63,072 bases of DNA. Source: a virus. Made by a program: the position numbers and the translations under genes. Positions 34,003-42,618 of this stretch are shown here, piece by piece. The number at the start of each line of letters is the position of its first letter. Position 1 is the stretch's first letter. The stretch is taken from positions 1 to 63,072 of IMG/VR virus record IMGVR_UViG_3300025660_000448; one strand, given 5' to 3'. The notes beneath the pieces were generated by a model that was not told the DNA's origin, made no database searches, and saw nothing but the letters and a program-made list of their open reading frames with translations.

Positions 34003-34518
34003 TTAATCATCTTTTGAAGAAGCTATAATTTCATCTACTTCTTGGTCTAAACTGCCATCCATCTTATTTTTTGCAAAGGTATCACGATTTAACTTATCTA
34101 TTTCTTTTCTAAGCATGTGTCCTCTACTTTGTGCATTTTCATGGCATTTATCCCACGCACGTAAATGCTGCTGTAATACCTTAACTTTATGTCGAGCAGC
34201 AATTTCATGGTCCTTGGCCTTCTTGACTTCATCATCACTTTTTACCCGTGCCTCAACAAATTTATCTGAGCCACCTTCTGATTTGAATTGGGCAAACTTT
34301 TCTGAACTCATTTGGTCATGTTTAGCAGAAAAAACCTGCCACTCCGCATCAGCGTCCGCAAGCCGTTGGCCAAAATAATTATACCACACACCTTCTTCTT
34401 CTGTGTATTTGGTAAGTGTTACCTCTGAAAACGTGAGCTTTTTAGGGTCTATAACCACGTCCTGCCCAGCCACTTTTATTGTTCGTAATCCATCTAAAAT
34501 ATCATCTAATTTTGTCAT
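34003..34518 (-). CDS. uvsY: UvsY-like recombination mediator (tentative)
   Basis: 171 residues, mostly charged helices. The C-terminal pattern VKVLQQHLRAWDKCHENAQS followed by RGHMLRKEIDKL resembles the end of T4 UvsY, where a helix with ..SRG.. is conserved. N-terminal DPKKLTFSEVTLTKYTEEEG also fits. Its place next to helicase, gp32-like and uvsX-like genes supports a loader of UvsX onto gp32-covered ssDNA. Similarity is weak by eye. Confidence 0.5.
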   Translation of the reverse strand: MTKLDDILDGLRTIKVAGQDVVIDPKKLTFSEVTLTKYTEEEGVWYNYFGQRLADADAEWQVFSAKHDQMSSEKFAQFKSEGGSDKFVEARVKSDDEVKKAKDHEIAARHKVKVLQQHLRAWDKCHENAQSRGHMLRKEIDKLNRDTFAKNKMDGSLDQEVDEIIASSKDD

Positions 34519-34520
34519 TT

Positions 34521-36104
34521 TTATCCTTCCATTCTAAAATTCACTTCCCTCTGATTGTTATCTATAAAACTTCTTACTTTCTGGTCATCATTCATTACAC
34601 TTGTTGTAGTTTCTTCTTTAGTATTACGATATTCTTTCAATATCTTTGAGTATTTCTCATAACTAATTTCTTTAATTGCTAACGTGTCATAATTAATTTC
34701 CACATGGAAAGAAAACCTACTCTTTCCTGACCTATGTTTAGCCACATATATTCGAGCAAGACCGCAATCTTTCTCTTCTTGCAATTGGTTTATGGTCCAC
34801 ATAGCGTCAAGAGGTTTTATCTGTGCATAAGAATCGCCTAGATTTTCATCGTCAATCAACTGACCACTTCTAATAACTTCTTTAGCAGACCTATTCGGCT
34901 GCATTGCTGTCAAAACTAAAACATTTTCTTCTACAGCAAACCCACGTAAATCTCTTGTCATTCTATATCTTGATTCATGCGTCGGAATCCCGGCATAATC
35001 TTTCATTTCTCCAATATAATCAATTATGACTAAATCAGGATGAAACCCACGTAACCCTAGCTGAGAGTGATATGCACGAAATGAAGCCATATCCATCTGA
35101 CCACCGGGGAACTGTTTAATTACCAACATTCGTTCTTCTTCGCAAACATCATCTTGGTATTCTTTAACAAAATCAAAAACAAGTTGTTTTTTATCAAGTA
35201 AATTATTTATCGTAATTTTATCTTCTTCCCCAACATCGGGATTTTGAATCATACTAGATAATTCAGCATCAAATCTTTCTGCGACACCATCTTGGTCAAT
35301 CTCAAGTGAAATATATAATACCTTTTTCTTCTTAGTGATATTAGCAATTGCCGCCACTTTTAAAGCTAAAGATTTACCAGTCCCACTTAATCCAACCCAA
35401 GAACCAATTTCTCCTCGCTTCATCCCTTCACCAGCAAGAGCCATGTCAATAGCTGGGAACCCAGAAGTAAATCGGTCTTGCATTTCCACATCTTTATTCA
35501 TCCTATCATATCTTTCTTCTATCGTCTGAAAATAATCTAAACCAAAATCAAAATTATGTTCAACAGTCAATGCTTCTCTAAGCACATCGTGAATAGTTTC
35601 CCATGTATCATCTGATTCTGGGTCTTCTTTGATGGCCTGTAAAGATTCACGAAATGCTTGCTTTAAAGCTTGTGTCTTTGCAAAATTAACAATCTTATCC
35701 CTATAATAATCTCTCGACTCCATACCGGGAAGATAATCTAAGATAATTTCGTTATATCCTCCAATATGAAGAACTTTAATCTCGTCTGCTTTACCATCAA
35801 GCTTCCCGTTAAGCTCATTAATCATTTGAACTCTACTGGGAAGCGTTTGATACTTATCAAAATGTTTGAAAAGAATTTCACAAATATGACGATGATTTTC
35901 ATTTATGAAATAATTAGGTTTTATAATAGCTAAACTTTCTAATAAGAAATTTCGGTCATGCAAAAGAAGACCGAGTAATTCTTTTTGAAAATCCTCATCC
36001 CATTTATAGGCATTAGTTTTCTCTGCATCAGGATTAACTAGTTTAGATAATTCTGCCGCTTCTTCTTTAGTTAACTCTATGGGTAATTGTTCAATTCCAT
36101 CCAT
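34521..36104 (-). CDS. 41: DnaB/gp41-type replicative helicase
   Basis: 527 residues. The N-terminal domain has the DnaB-type helical bundle (ELLGLLLHDRNFLLESLAII, NYFINENHRHICEILFKHFD). The RecA-like motor shows Walker A WVGLSGTGKSLALK near 235, LYISLEIDQDGVAERFDAEL near 262, Walker B DLVIIDYIGEMKDYAG near 355, LTAMQPNR, and the Arg-finger-like YVAKHRSGKS near 465. It unwinds DNA at the fork as a hexamer. The UvsY-like gene follows after 2 bp. Confidence 0.9.
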   Translation of the reverse strand: MDGIEQLPIELTKEEAAELSKLVNPDAEKTNAYKWDEDFQKELLGLLLHDRNFLLESLAIIKPNYFINENHRHICEILFKHFDKYQTLPSRVQMINELNGKLDGKADEIKVLHIGGYNEIILDYLPGMESRDYYRDKIVNFAKTQALKQAFRESLQAIKEDPESDDTWETIHDVLREALTVEHNFDFGLDYFQTIEERYDRMNKDVEMQDRFTSGFPAIDMALAGEGMKRGEIGSWVGLSGTGKSLALKVAAIANITKKKKVLYISLEIDQDGVAERFDAELSSMIQNPDVGEEDKITINNLLDKKQLVFDFVKEYQDDVCEEERMLVIKQFPGGQMDMASFRAYHSQLGLRGFHPDLVIIDYIGEMKDYAGIPTHESRYRMTRDLRGFAVEENVLVLTAMQPNRSAKEVIRSGQLIDDENLGDSYAQIKPLDAMWTINQLQEEKDCGLARIYVAKHRSGKSRFSFHVEINYDTLAIKEISYEKYSKILKEYRNTKEETTTSVMNDDQKVRSFIDNNQREVNFRMEG

Positions 36105-36161
36105 ACGATTTATTTTACCTTATTTTTATAAATAATCAAACAATTAATTCTAATTTTGATA

Positions 36162-36839
36162 CTAATTTTGATGTTTTGAAACCATATGACACATGTTAAT
36201 GAAATATTCCTGAGCATATCTGTGTTTCATTATGTTTATATGCTTGTGTACCCATTGAATATTTTCTTTTGTATATCCTTTTTCATTTTCAATACGGTCA
36301 ATAGAGGCAGTCATTATTGGTTTAAAAGTTAATTCTATGCCCGTTAAAGTGCATTTATAATTCTGTTTCTCCAACACTTCTATAGCATCTTCTTCTGTAA
36401 TAGACCATTCTCTTTTTCTTGTTTGTGCCTGTTTCATCGTTTTGTACCACCAACTTGACGGTATGATTTCTGTTTCTACGGTTTTATTGTGACCACATTC
36501 AAAACAACACTTAGATGAATGTCGTATTAAATTATTCCCACCTACACTTCGTTCATTCCCACATTTACATCTACATAACCACATGCTCTTCCCATGTCTA
36601 TCATTTGGAAGCCTTTTTAATACTGTCCAATCACAAATCTGTTCTCCTTGGAGTTTTAATGCTCGACAATTTTTACATCTCTTTGTTTTTCCATGAAATA
36701 CCCTCGATGCCACTAAGCTTGTTTCATAACCACATTCACATTGACAAATATAGCGACGACGCCGCCTTTCATCTACTTTATCAAAAGAAATAATTAACCA
36801 ATCATTATATTTCTTTCCTACCTCTAAAATTGTTCTCAT
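36162..36839 (-). CDS. HNH homing endonuclease with zinc ribbons
   Basis: 225 residues. Two CxC...CxxC ribbons (YICQCECGYETSL with RCKNCRALK; LCRCKCGNERSVG with CCFECGHNK) bind DNA, followed by an HNH-type core: NYKCTLTGIELTFKPIMTAS, then IDRIENEKGYTKENIQWVHK with His replaced by Asp-Arg as in many phage HNH enzymes, and HINIMKHRY. It lies between helicase and the 36857 gene without splitting either, so it is a free-standing mobile gene. Confidence 0.82.
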   Translation of the reverse strand: MRTILEVGKKYNDWLIISFDKVDERRRRRYICQCECGYETSLVASRVFHGKTKRCKNCRALKLQGEQICDWTVLKRLPNDRHGKSMWLCRCKCGNERSVGGNNLIRHSSKCCFECGHNKTVETEIIPSSWWYKTMKQAQTRKREWSITEEDAIEVLEKQNYKCTLTGIELTFKPIMTASIDRIENEKGYTKENIQWVHKHINIMKHRYAQEYFINMCHMVSKHQN

Positions 36840-36856
36840 ATATTATCCCTTTGTTA

Positions 36857-37444
36857 TCATATATGAGTACGAGTGGTTAATTTTGAAGAAGAAAGATAAT
36901 CAAATTCAGAAAGCGAGACCATTGCTTGTCTAATTCCTTTTTCCCTTGTTATCTTTTTTCCCATAGATTTCTGGGCATTCCACGTAATAGCCTTACAATA
37001 TGTGGTAAATTTCCCATCAATCTCCAAAGGCGCTTTTCTGGAAGGTCTCTCCTTAGCTGGGACCACCTTCCTAAGAATTTTATTTAGAATTTTTTCTTGA
37101 TATGGTCCGAATTTTTGACGACTAGCACCATGACGTGTTTTATTAGCCCAAAGGTCTTTTAATTCTAAAACAATTAGCGTCAACAATTCATCTTCATCTT
37201 TTACAAATTTATAACATAAATCAAGAGACTTTTCGATATAAATTTGTCTTTTGTAATATGACCCTGCTCGGATTAATGCTATTGTTAGCTCCTGAGCGAT
37301 GTCTTCTTGTTCATCCGTATGATTATTTCTGCTATTTTTTTTATAAAGCTGCCAAGCAATATAATGATTCAAATCACCGAACTTTTTGTGCAACGTCGAA
37401 TACTCTTCCTCTCCTATTGGGAAGGACTTACATATTTCATTCAT
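36857..37444 (-). CDS. Hypothetical protein, possible sigma-like factor
   Basis: 195 residues. DEQEDIAQELTIALIRAGSY and, after an ~80-residue insert, GKFTTYCKAITWNAQKSMGK then ITREKGIRQAMVSLSEFDYL recall region 2 of sigma factors and T4 gp55 (helix, aromatic-rich helix, basic helix, S-L-E/D). The resemblance is weak and the insert unusual. It overlaps the polymerase stop/start by 8 bp. Could equally be a replication accessory protein. Confidence 0.4.
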   Translation of the reverse strand: MNEICKSFPIGEEEYSTLHKKFGDLNHYIAWQLYKKNSRNNHTDEQEDIAQELTIALIRAGSYYKRQIYIEKSLDLCYKFVKDEDELLTLIVLELKDLWANKTRHGASRQKFGPYQEKILNKILRKVVPAKERPSRKAPLEIDGKFTTYCKAITWNAQKSMGKKITREKGIRQAMVSLSEFDYLSSSKLTTRTHI

Positions 37445-38744
37445 CTATCCTCATTTCTTTTAATTCGTCTAAATTATCTCCAATTTTACATGAAACTTTT
37501 AACCTGAGACCTTTGAAAAATCTGTCCTCAGATTCCAATACTTCTTTAGCTCGTCTCGCTACTTTCATACTATTTTCTTTTGGCACATATAAAACATAAC
37601 CATCATGAATATGAAAAGCAACCTCGGCAAGCCCTCTCATTGCATCATATAACTCAACCAACTTGTGCAAACACAATAATGCTGCTGGGGATTGTACGAT
37701 AAAATTACGCACCTTATACGTTTGGTCAAATTCTCGGCATCTTCCGTGTATATCAATCCCCACTCCATCTACTAATAAGTTTTGTTGTGCTTGTATCCAA
37801 TCCATCGCCATTGGTAAGCGAGCATAGATTCTCTCCACCAATTTTTTTGCTGTTTCTTCCGATATTTTGTTAGCCTTTGCTACAGAAGCAACCCCTTGTC
37901 CATATACTACAGGAAGAAATAACCCTTTACATTTTTCACGAAACTTTGGTGTACTTTCCAATGCCGTGATAATCGTCCATACGGCCTCATAAATATCTTT
38001 CCCTGAATCTAATATACTTCCTAAAACTTCATCATCACTTAACCACTGGAGAACTGAGACCTCCATGTGTTTATAATCTAAATACATAAACGTTCGGTCA
38101 AAACCAATTGGTCTTAATGCTCGTCTGTCTTCAAGGCCCATTGAATGTGGGTTAAAACCATCTTGAAGAATTTTTGAGCATTTCATTCGGCCATTGACTT
38201 GGCCGTTTATTTCATAATGACTATGAAGCCGTTTTTTAAGTCCCCGGTGATTAACACCGATAGTCTCCATAGCCGGGACGACTCGTGTTATCAAAGGTAT
38301 ATATATCCCCTCATAAACTTTTTGAAGCTTTTCCCAAGAAGAATGTTGTACCACTTTAGCAAGTCTATCTTTTGCTTCTTTTAAGGATGTGGGGGCATTT
38401 TTTTCAATCCCCAAATACCATTCAAGAATTTTTAAATCATATATTTTCGAATTAAGCTCAAATGGGGCTTTTGTTTTACCTAGAATATAACTGAACAATT
38501 CTTTAAGATTCCACCCAATAATTACATTTGGTTTATCTTTACCGGAAATGTAAGTTAAGATTTGTGCTCGTATCTTCTTGAGTCCATTAAGAGCAGAAGG
38601 CCATGGAAGCTTAATATTCCCATCACCAGCCCAATGTATGTTGATGTGTGTAGGTTTATCACCTGTAAAATCACCGACATCAGGCTGAAACTCAACAAAG
38701 AGTGTTTGGCCCCATATTTTATTTAAAGCAGACGCAAAAGACAT
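37437..38744 (-). CDS. polA: Family A DNA polymerase
   Basis: Start at ATG 38744 (MSFASALNKIWGQTLFVEFQ), about 435 residues. Polymerase motifs: motif A YLDYKHMEVSVLQWLSDDEV, motif B with KGLFLPVVYGQGVASVAK, motif C FHIHDGYVLYVPKE (catalytic Asp kept; the usual following Glu is Gly). The fingers and palm end in SPAALLCLHKLVELYD. The N-terminal ~150 residues match a shrunken exonuclease-like fold without clear catalytic acids (VIIGWNLKELFSYIL), so proofreading may be missing. The presumed replicase works with T4-like helpers although T4 itself uses family B. Confidence 0.88.
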   Translation of the reverse strand: MSFASALNKIWGQTLFVEFQPDVGDFTGDKPTHINIHWAGDGNIKLPWPSALNGLKKIRAQILTYISGKDKPNVIIGWNLKELFSYILGKTKAPFELNSKIYDLKILEWYLGIEKNAPTSLKEAKDRLAKVVQHSSWEKLQKVYEGIYIPLITRVVPAMETIGVNHRGLKKRLHSHYEINGQVNGRMKCSKILQDGFNPHSMGLEDRRALRPIGFDRTFMYLDYKHMEVSVLQWLSDDEVLGSILDSGKDIYEAVWTIITALESTPKFREKCKGLFLPVVYGQGVASVAKANKISEETAKKLVERIYARLPMAMDWIQAQQNLLVDGVGIDIHGRCREFDQTYKVRNFIVQSPAALLCLHKLVELYDAMRGLAEVAFHIHDGYVLYVPKENSMKVARRAKEVLESEDRFFKGLRLKVSCKIGDNLDELKEMRIDE

Positions 38745-38805
38745 TAAGAAATTATAACAAAAATGAAACTGATAATCAACCCCTTTAATTGAAAAATAAA
38801 ACTTT

Positions 38806-39237
38806 TTACTTTCGCCTCTTTCTGACCAACATGTGACCGACCTGTTTATTCCCTGCAAATGATTTGGGGAAATATCTTTTAAACAGATTCAAACTCCACC
38901 GACAAGCACCTTTTTCATTTCGGCCCATAGCATGAGCAAACTCATGTAAATATGTAACTACAGAACAATCCTCTAATACAATTAAATTCAGACTAGGTTT
39001 ATAACAACTTGGAGTTTGCCTGTTGAATACTATCCTGACATTTATTCCATATATTCCACATAACTGGCGATTTAAATATCTAAGTTTGGCCCTTCTTTCC
39101 CGTACAGTTCCCCTCCAAGGGAGAAACCTTTTAAACCTGTTAATCTCATTAATAGTGTCTTTGCGAAATTTCAGTGTGTCATCAATACACTCTTCTACCG
39201 TATCTGGATAGACTGGTTTTTTCCGTCTCTTTTTCAT
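38806..39237 (-). CDS. HExxH metalloprotease-like protein 1
   Basis: 143 residues. VVTYLHEFAHAMGRNEKGAC near residue 103 has the HEFAH zinc-binding signature. Upstream, FLPWRGTVRERRAKLRYLNR and IVFNRQTPSCYKPSLNLIVL form a compact SprT/M78-like layout. It is a paralogue of the neighbour at 39250 (shared PWRGT.RERR, LHEFAHA.GR.EKGA.RWSLNLFKR). A third zinc ligand is not certain. Target unknown. Confidence 0.65.
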   Translation of the reverse strand: MKKRRKKPVYPDTVEECIDDTLKFRKDTINEINRFKRFLPWRGTVRERRAKLRYLNRQLCGIYGINVRIVFNRQTPSCYKPSLNLIVLEDCSVVTYLHEFAHAMGRNEKGACRWSLNLFKRYFPKSFAGNKQVGHMLVRKRRK

Positions 39238-39249
39238 GTTTTTGTTTGT

Positions 39250-39807
39250 TTACTTTTCGACACTATCATTAAAGATGTCAAAAGCAACGGCGGCATTCAT
39301 GACAACTGGTGAGATTGGTTTTTTTATTATGACAGGCAAGTTCTTTTTAACAAGTGCTTGTCTAATTTGGTTATTTTTTTCAAAAGATTTAGGGAAACAT
39401 CTTTTGAATAGATTTAAACTCCAACGATTCGCACCCTTTTCATCTCTTCCCCTTGCGTGAGCGAACTCGTGCAAGAACGCCAAAACAGAACAACTCTTTA
39501 ATACAATTAAGTTTTCATCGGGAAGATACACGTTTTTCTTTACAGCAATATCAAATGTTATACCAATATCTATTCCATATATTTCACAAAGATGTCGGTG
39601 TAAATATACTAGCTTGCTTCTTCTCTCTCGTATCGTTCCCCTCCAAGGCTTCATAGTTTTAAATTCATTTATAGCATTAAGAGTATCTTTGCAAAACTTC
39701 AACGTGTCATCAATGTGGTCATCTATCTTAGGATAGATGACTACCTTGCTTTTCTGTTTCTTCTTTTTGTTCTTGTTTTTATTTTTATTTTTGTTTTTCT
39801 TACTCAT
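39250..39807 (-). CDS. HExxH metalloprotease-like protein 2 (paralogue)
   Basis: 185 residues starting with a Lys/Asn-repeat tail (KNKNKNKNKNKKK). MKPWRGTIRERRSKLVYLHR and LAFLHEFAHARGRDEKGANR match the protein at 38806, followed by RWSLNLFKRCFPKSFEK. A C-terminal extension (PISPVVMNAAVAFDIFNDSV) is extra. The tandem pair arose by duplication. Confidence 0.65.
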   Translation of the reverse strand: MSKKNKNKNKNKNKKKKQKSKVVIYPKIDDHIDDTLKFCKDTLNAINEFKTMKPWRGTIRERRSKLVYLHRHLCEIYGIDIGITFDIAVKKNVYLPDENLIVLKSCSVLAFLHEFAHARGRDEKGANRWSLNLFKRCFPKSFEKNNQIRQALVKKNLPVIIKKPISPVVMNAAVAFDIFNDSVEK

Positions 39808-39818
39808 CTTCGAAAAAC

Positions 39819-40301
39819 CTATTTTTCACTTCTAATTTCAGCAATTATTCTTTTTGTCTCATTTCCGGCCATAACGTCACATTCTTCATTCTCTTGATGT
39901 CCAGTGTGCCCTCGAACCCAAGATGTTTCCACATCATGTTTTAATATAAGGAGGTGCAATCTTTTCCACAAATCCTTATTAGCAACCTCTTCTAATTCCT
40001 TGGTTTTATAATTTCTCTTTTTCCAACCCGCACGAACCCATTTAGGTAACCACTCAGAAATACCCTTGGTCACATACTGGCTGTCAGATGTTAGTATGAT
40101 ATTAAGCGATTTACCCACAAAAGACAAGTCTTCTAAGGCTTTTATTGGCCCCATTAACTCCATTCTATTGTTTGTAGTGCGACGTTCCCCTCCCGCACTT
40201 CTCTTTTCAGCCCCTTTGATTCGCATAATATAAGCCCACCCACCACAACTTCCGGGGATAGGGCATGACCCATCTGTAAAAATTTCTACTCTAGGCTTCA
40301 T
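39819..40301 (-). CDS. rnhA: Ribonuclease HI
   Basis: Start at ATG 40301 (MKPRVEIFTDGSCPIPGSCG), 160 residues. The four-acid RNase HI active site is visible: DGSC near 10, TTNNRMELMG with Glu near 47, SDSQYVTKG with Asp near 70, and the late DVMAGNET with Asp near 136. SWVRGHTGHQENEECD supplies the conserved His. It removes RNA primers from Okazaki fragments and RNA:DNA hybrids. It overlaps the HExxH gene at 40291. Confidence 0.92.
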   Translation of the reverse strand: MKPRVEIFTDGSCPIPGSCGGWAYIMRIKGAEKRSAGGERRTTNNRMELMGPIKALEDLSFVGKSLNIILTSDSQYVTKGISEWLPKWVRAGWKKRNYKTKELEEVANKDLWKRLHLLILKHDVETSWVRGHTGHQENEECDVMAGNETKRIIAEIRSEK

Positions 40302-40920
40302 ATCGCTCCTTAAACTCATTGAAATAATTAGAGAACACCTTGGGAATATACCAACTCTTCTTAAAATCATATTCTGAAAGGGTTTCTCTATCTGATGTAG
40401 CTAAGTATGCCTGTATTTCATCTACGACAACACTTTTATCATACCCCATATCTCGTATCCACTTTGCCACTTCATTCTTTCTTTTGTAATTCTTAACCAA
40501 CTTCCTCATTGTTTTACGATATGCAGGAGAAAGTGAAAAATATGCATGTGCTTCTTCGTGAATAATATCTTCATCCTCAAATGTGCCTATTAAATAAAAA
40601 TCATCCTCCCCGTGTTTTATCACCTTTTCTACAAGGGCAATCATCTTCTTTTCTTTATCAAGTAAATCTAAAGAAAACATCTTTATAAATTTTTGATACA
40701 CTTTTCCGGGGACATTAAAACCGGACCAATCAGAACAATAAGTAAAATCACCTGTCATAAAAGCATATTCATCCATAAACTGCTCTAATGTGAAGTATTT
40801 ACCTCGTATCTTTTTAGAAGGAGATTCGTTAAACTCTTGTAATCTCATAAAAGTTGATGTTACTTGATACCTTGAATCAAATGAAATATAAATAATTTTA
40901 TCTTTTCTTTCAATTTTCAT
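40291..40920 (-). CDS. HExxH metalloprotease-like protein 3
   Basis: 209 residues. IIHEEAHAYFSLSPAYRKTM near 119 is an HExxH zinc motif, and VVVDEIQAYLATSDRETLSE about 40 residues later offers the Glu third ligand typical of M48/IrrE-like or gluzincin-type enzymes. Not obviously a paralogue of the tandem pair at 38806/39250. It heads the leftward operon that ends in the RNase H gene. Confidence 0.6.
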   Translation of the reverse strand: MKIERKDKIIYISFDSRYQVTSTFMRLQEFNESPSKKIRGKYFTLEQFMDEYAFMTGDFTYCSDWSGFNVPGKVYQKFIKMFSLDLLDKEKKMIALVEKVIKHGEDDFYLIGTFEDEDIIHEEAHAYFSLSPAYRKTMRKLVKNYKRKNEVAKWIRDMGYDKSVVVDEIQAYLATSDRETLSEYDFKKSWYIPKVFSNYFNEFKERYEA

Positions 40921-40982
40921 TAACTTATCATAACATTAAGAAAATAATTTTCAAGTAATAAAGAAATGATAAAAAAAAGCGC

Positions 40983-41011
40983 TTGAAATACTATACTGTT
41001 TCTGATATAAC
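40983..41011 (+). promoter_or_regulatory. Sigma70-like promoter with long structured leader
   Basis: TTGAAA, a 17-nt spacer, TATAAC. Transcription from here would give about 355 nt of leader before the ATG at 41373. Confidence 0.45.
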
Positions 41012-41017
41012 TTTCTC

Positions 41018-41372
41018 TAACATTAATTAACTAAATTTGGGTATGCGAAAGATGAAAAACTCCCGTCCATACCTACTATTAACCAATTTCAACTAACCAC
41101 TAATTCACAAAGCAATGGGATAAGAATGACTCCCCGACACATTGCATAACATTTTGTGGTATAGACGTGGGAGATGCAAGGCCGCTTGCATAGTTTATTC
41201 GTCTAAAAAAAATAAACATCGAGTAAAAGGGATAAAGAAAAACTTATTCCAGAGATTCCCCTCTTGTTATTTCTTCGTTTAAAGCGTGGAACAAGGGGAG
41301 TCTCCGGGGATTTAACCTACTGTAAGATTAATAGAAATAAGTAGATACTAAGTAAATACGAGAGATTTCAAA
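41018..41372 (+). ncRNA. Candidate structured leader or small RNA (or origin) in divergent gap
   Basis: The 452-bp gap 40921-41372 has no gene. Downstream of the promoter lie: GGTATG/CATACC (41040-41073); a nested stem TAGACG/CGTCTA (41162-41205) enclosing ATGCAAG-GCCG-CTTGCAT (41174-41191); and a long stem 41252-41268 with 41290-41304. No T-tract follows the last one. Divergent flanking operons and strong hairpins suit a regulatory leader, a small RNA, or a replication origin; sequence alone cannot decide. Confidence 0.4.
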
Positions 41373-41891
41373 ATGTCAGATAAAGTGTTACTAACGCAAG
41401 CTATTCTCGAATCTCTAAGAACTCAATCTGGTGGTTTCAATAGAGATACTCTGATGCTAATAGGTGTTGGATGGCCACCATATAAAAAATGGAAAAAGAA
41501 GTTAGTCGGCACAGAAATAGATTCTGAGTTACTATCTTTAGCATTACGCTCATCTGAAAACATAGTTTCTGAAGAAATACTTTATAAATCTGCTAAGGCT
41601 CTTAGTCCTCCTTCTTATCCACAACAAGAATCTAAATTTGAAATTCAATCATTCATATATTCTTCTTTAAAAGACCATTTTGATATTAGAGGGGAAGTGT
41701 ACTTAGGTTACAATACTCTTGACCTTGTAATAATATTTTCTGATGATAAAGCAGTAATGATTATCAATGTTCTAAGAGAAGGAGAAGAAGTTGTGTATCA
41801 TGGTCGGCTTCCTATTCGAATAATCCGAAATATGGTAGATGCCGAAAAACTTATTAGTGTTTTTATGAAGAAAAGCCTAGGTTTAATCTAA
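41373..41891 (+). CDS. Hypothetical protein, possible nuclease-like fold
   Basis: 172 residues. First gene of the rightward operon. A strand pair GEVYLGYNTLDLVIIFSDDK then AVMIINVLREGEE gives a loose D...x-N/E pattern but no convincing catalytic Lys. IGVGWPPYKKWKKKLVGTEI is distinctive. Not recognised. Confidence 0.55.
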   Translation: MSDKVLLTQAILESLRTQSGGFNRDTLMLIGVGWPPYKKWKKKLVGTEIDSELLSLALRSSENIVSEEILYKSAKALSPPSYPQQESKFEIQSFIYSSLKDHFDIRGEVYLGYNTLDLVIIFSDDKAVMIINVLREGEEVVYHGRLPIRIIRNMVDAEKLISVFMKKSLGLI

Positions 41892-41913
41892 GGTTTATGG
41901 TATCATCTCCGAA

Positions 41914-42618
41914 ATGAATCCGGCAGAACAAATTATCAAGTACAAAATGACCCAAGACGAGATTTCTGCATATAAACTGTGCATCTTATGGGATTCAATT
42001 TGTGAAAAAGAACTACCTCGTTACAAACGTATCAAATCAAAACAAACGGGCGACCCTCGAAAATCACTTTTATTCAGATATTGTTATAAACTTCTTAAAG
42101 AAACTCGTGGGTTGATAGAATATAAGAATTATAGGTTGTATATCACCGCACAAATACATGTTTTACGGAATATTAGTGATGGTAATGTACATGCGTTAAT
42201 TGAACCGGGGTGTTTAACTGGAGATGGTGCGTGGCGAAGATGGAAATTGTGGAAAAAACGTTATGATAAAGCGAAGATTGCACAAGCCGTTCCACATAGT
42301 GATGGAAAATCTAGTTTTTCCCAAATTCAATCTGCCCTTATACGTACAAAGAAGTTTCTGTTCGAAAAGTTTGATGGACCACCTAGTTCAGACCAAATAC
42401 ACGCAGCAGTACAGGAATTTTTGATTGTAAAGTGGTTAACTCTCGGTAAAATCTCACCTTACTACGTTTTATTATCGCCATTTGTGGCTAACTCTATTGA
42501 CAAAAAGAGTTTTGAAGAGTATTTTATGTTCGACCTCAGTATTTACAAATCTTCTGTGACGGACGAAGTTAATAATTTGTTTTTGAAAGAATTTGATTAT
42601 GAGTATGACAAAAAGTAA
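41914..42618 (+). CDS. Hypothetical protein
   Basis: 234 residues, helical and basic (MNPAEQIIKYKMTQDEISAY; LPRYKRIKSKQTGDPRKSLL; WRRWKLWKKRYDKAKIAQAV). It overlaps the next gene by 26 bp in a different frame if that gene starts at its first ATG. Basic character suggests nucleic-acid binding. Not recognised. Confidence 0.55.
   Translation: MNPAEQIIKYKMTQDEISAYKLCILWDSICEKELPRYKRIKSKQTGDPRKSLLFRYCYKLLKETRGLIEYKNYRLYITAQIHVLRNISDGNVHALIEPGCLTGDGAWRRWKLWKKRYDKAKIAQAVPHSDGKSSFSQIQSALIRTKKFLFEKFDGPPSSDQIHAAVQEFLIVKWLTLGKISPYYVLLSPFVANSIDKKSFEEYFMFDLSIYKSSVTDEVNNLFLKEFDYEYDKK

Noticed and set aside
36105-36856. Group I intron around the HNH gene
   Set aside because: Flanking genes are complete and not split, so the HNH gene is free-standing.
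38745-38858. N-terminal extension of the polymerase
   Set aside because: It would overlap the upstream HExxH gene and carries no polymerase motif; ATG 38744 fits better.
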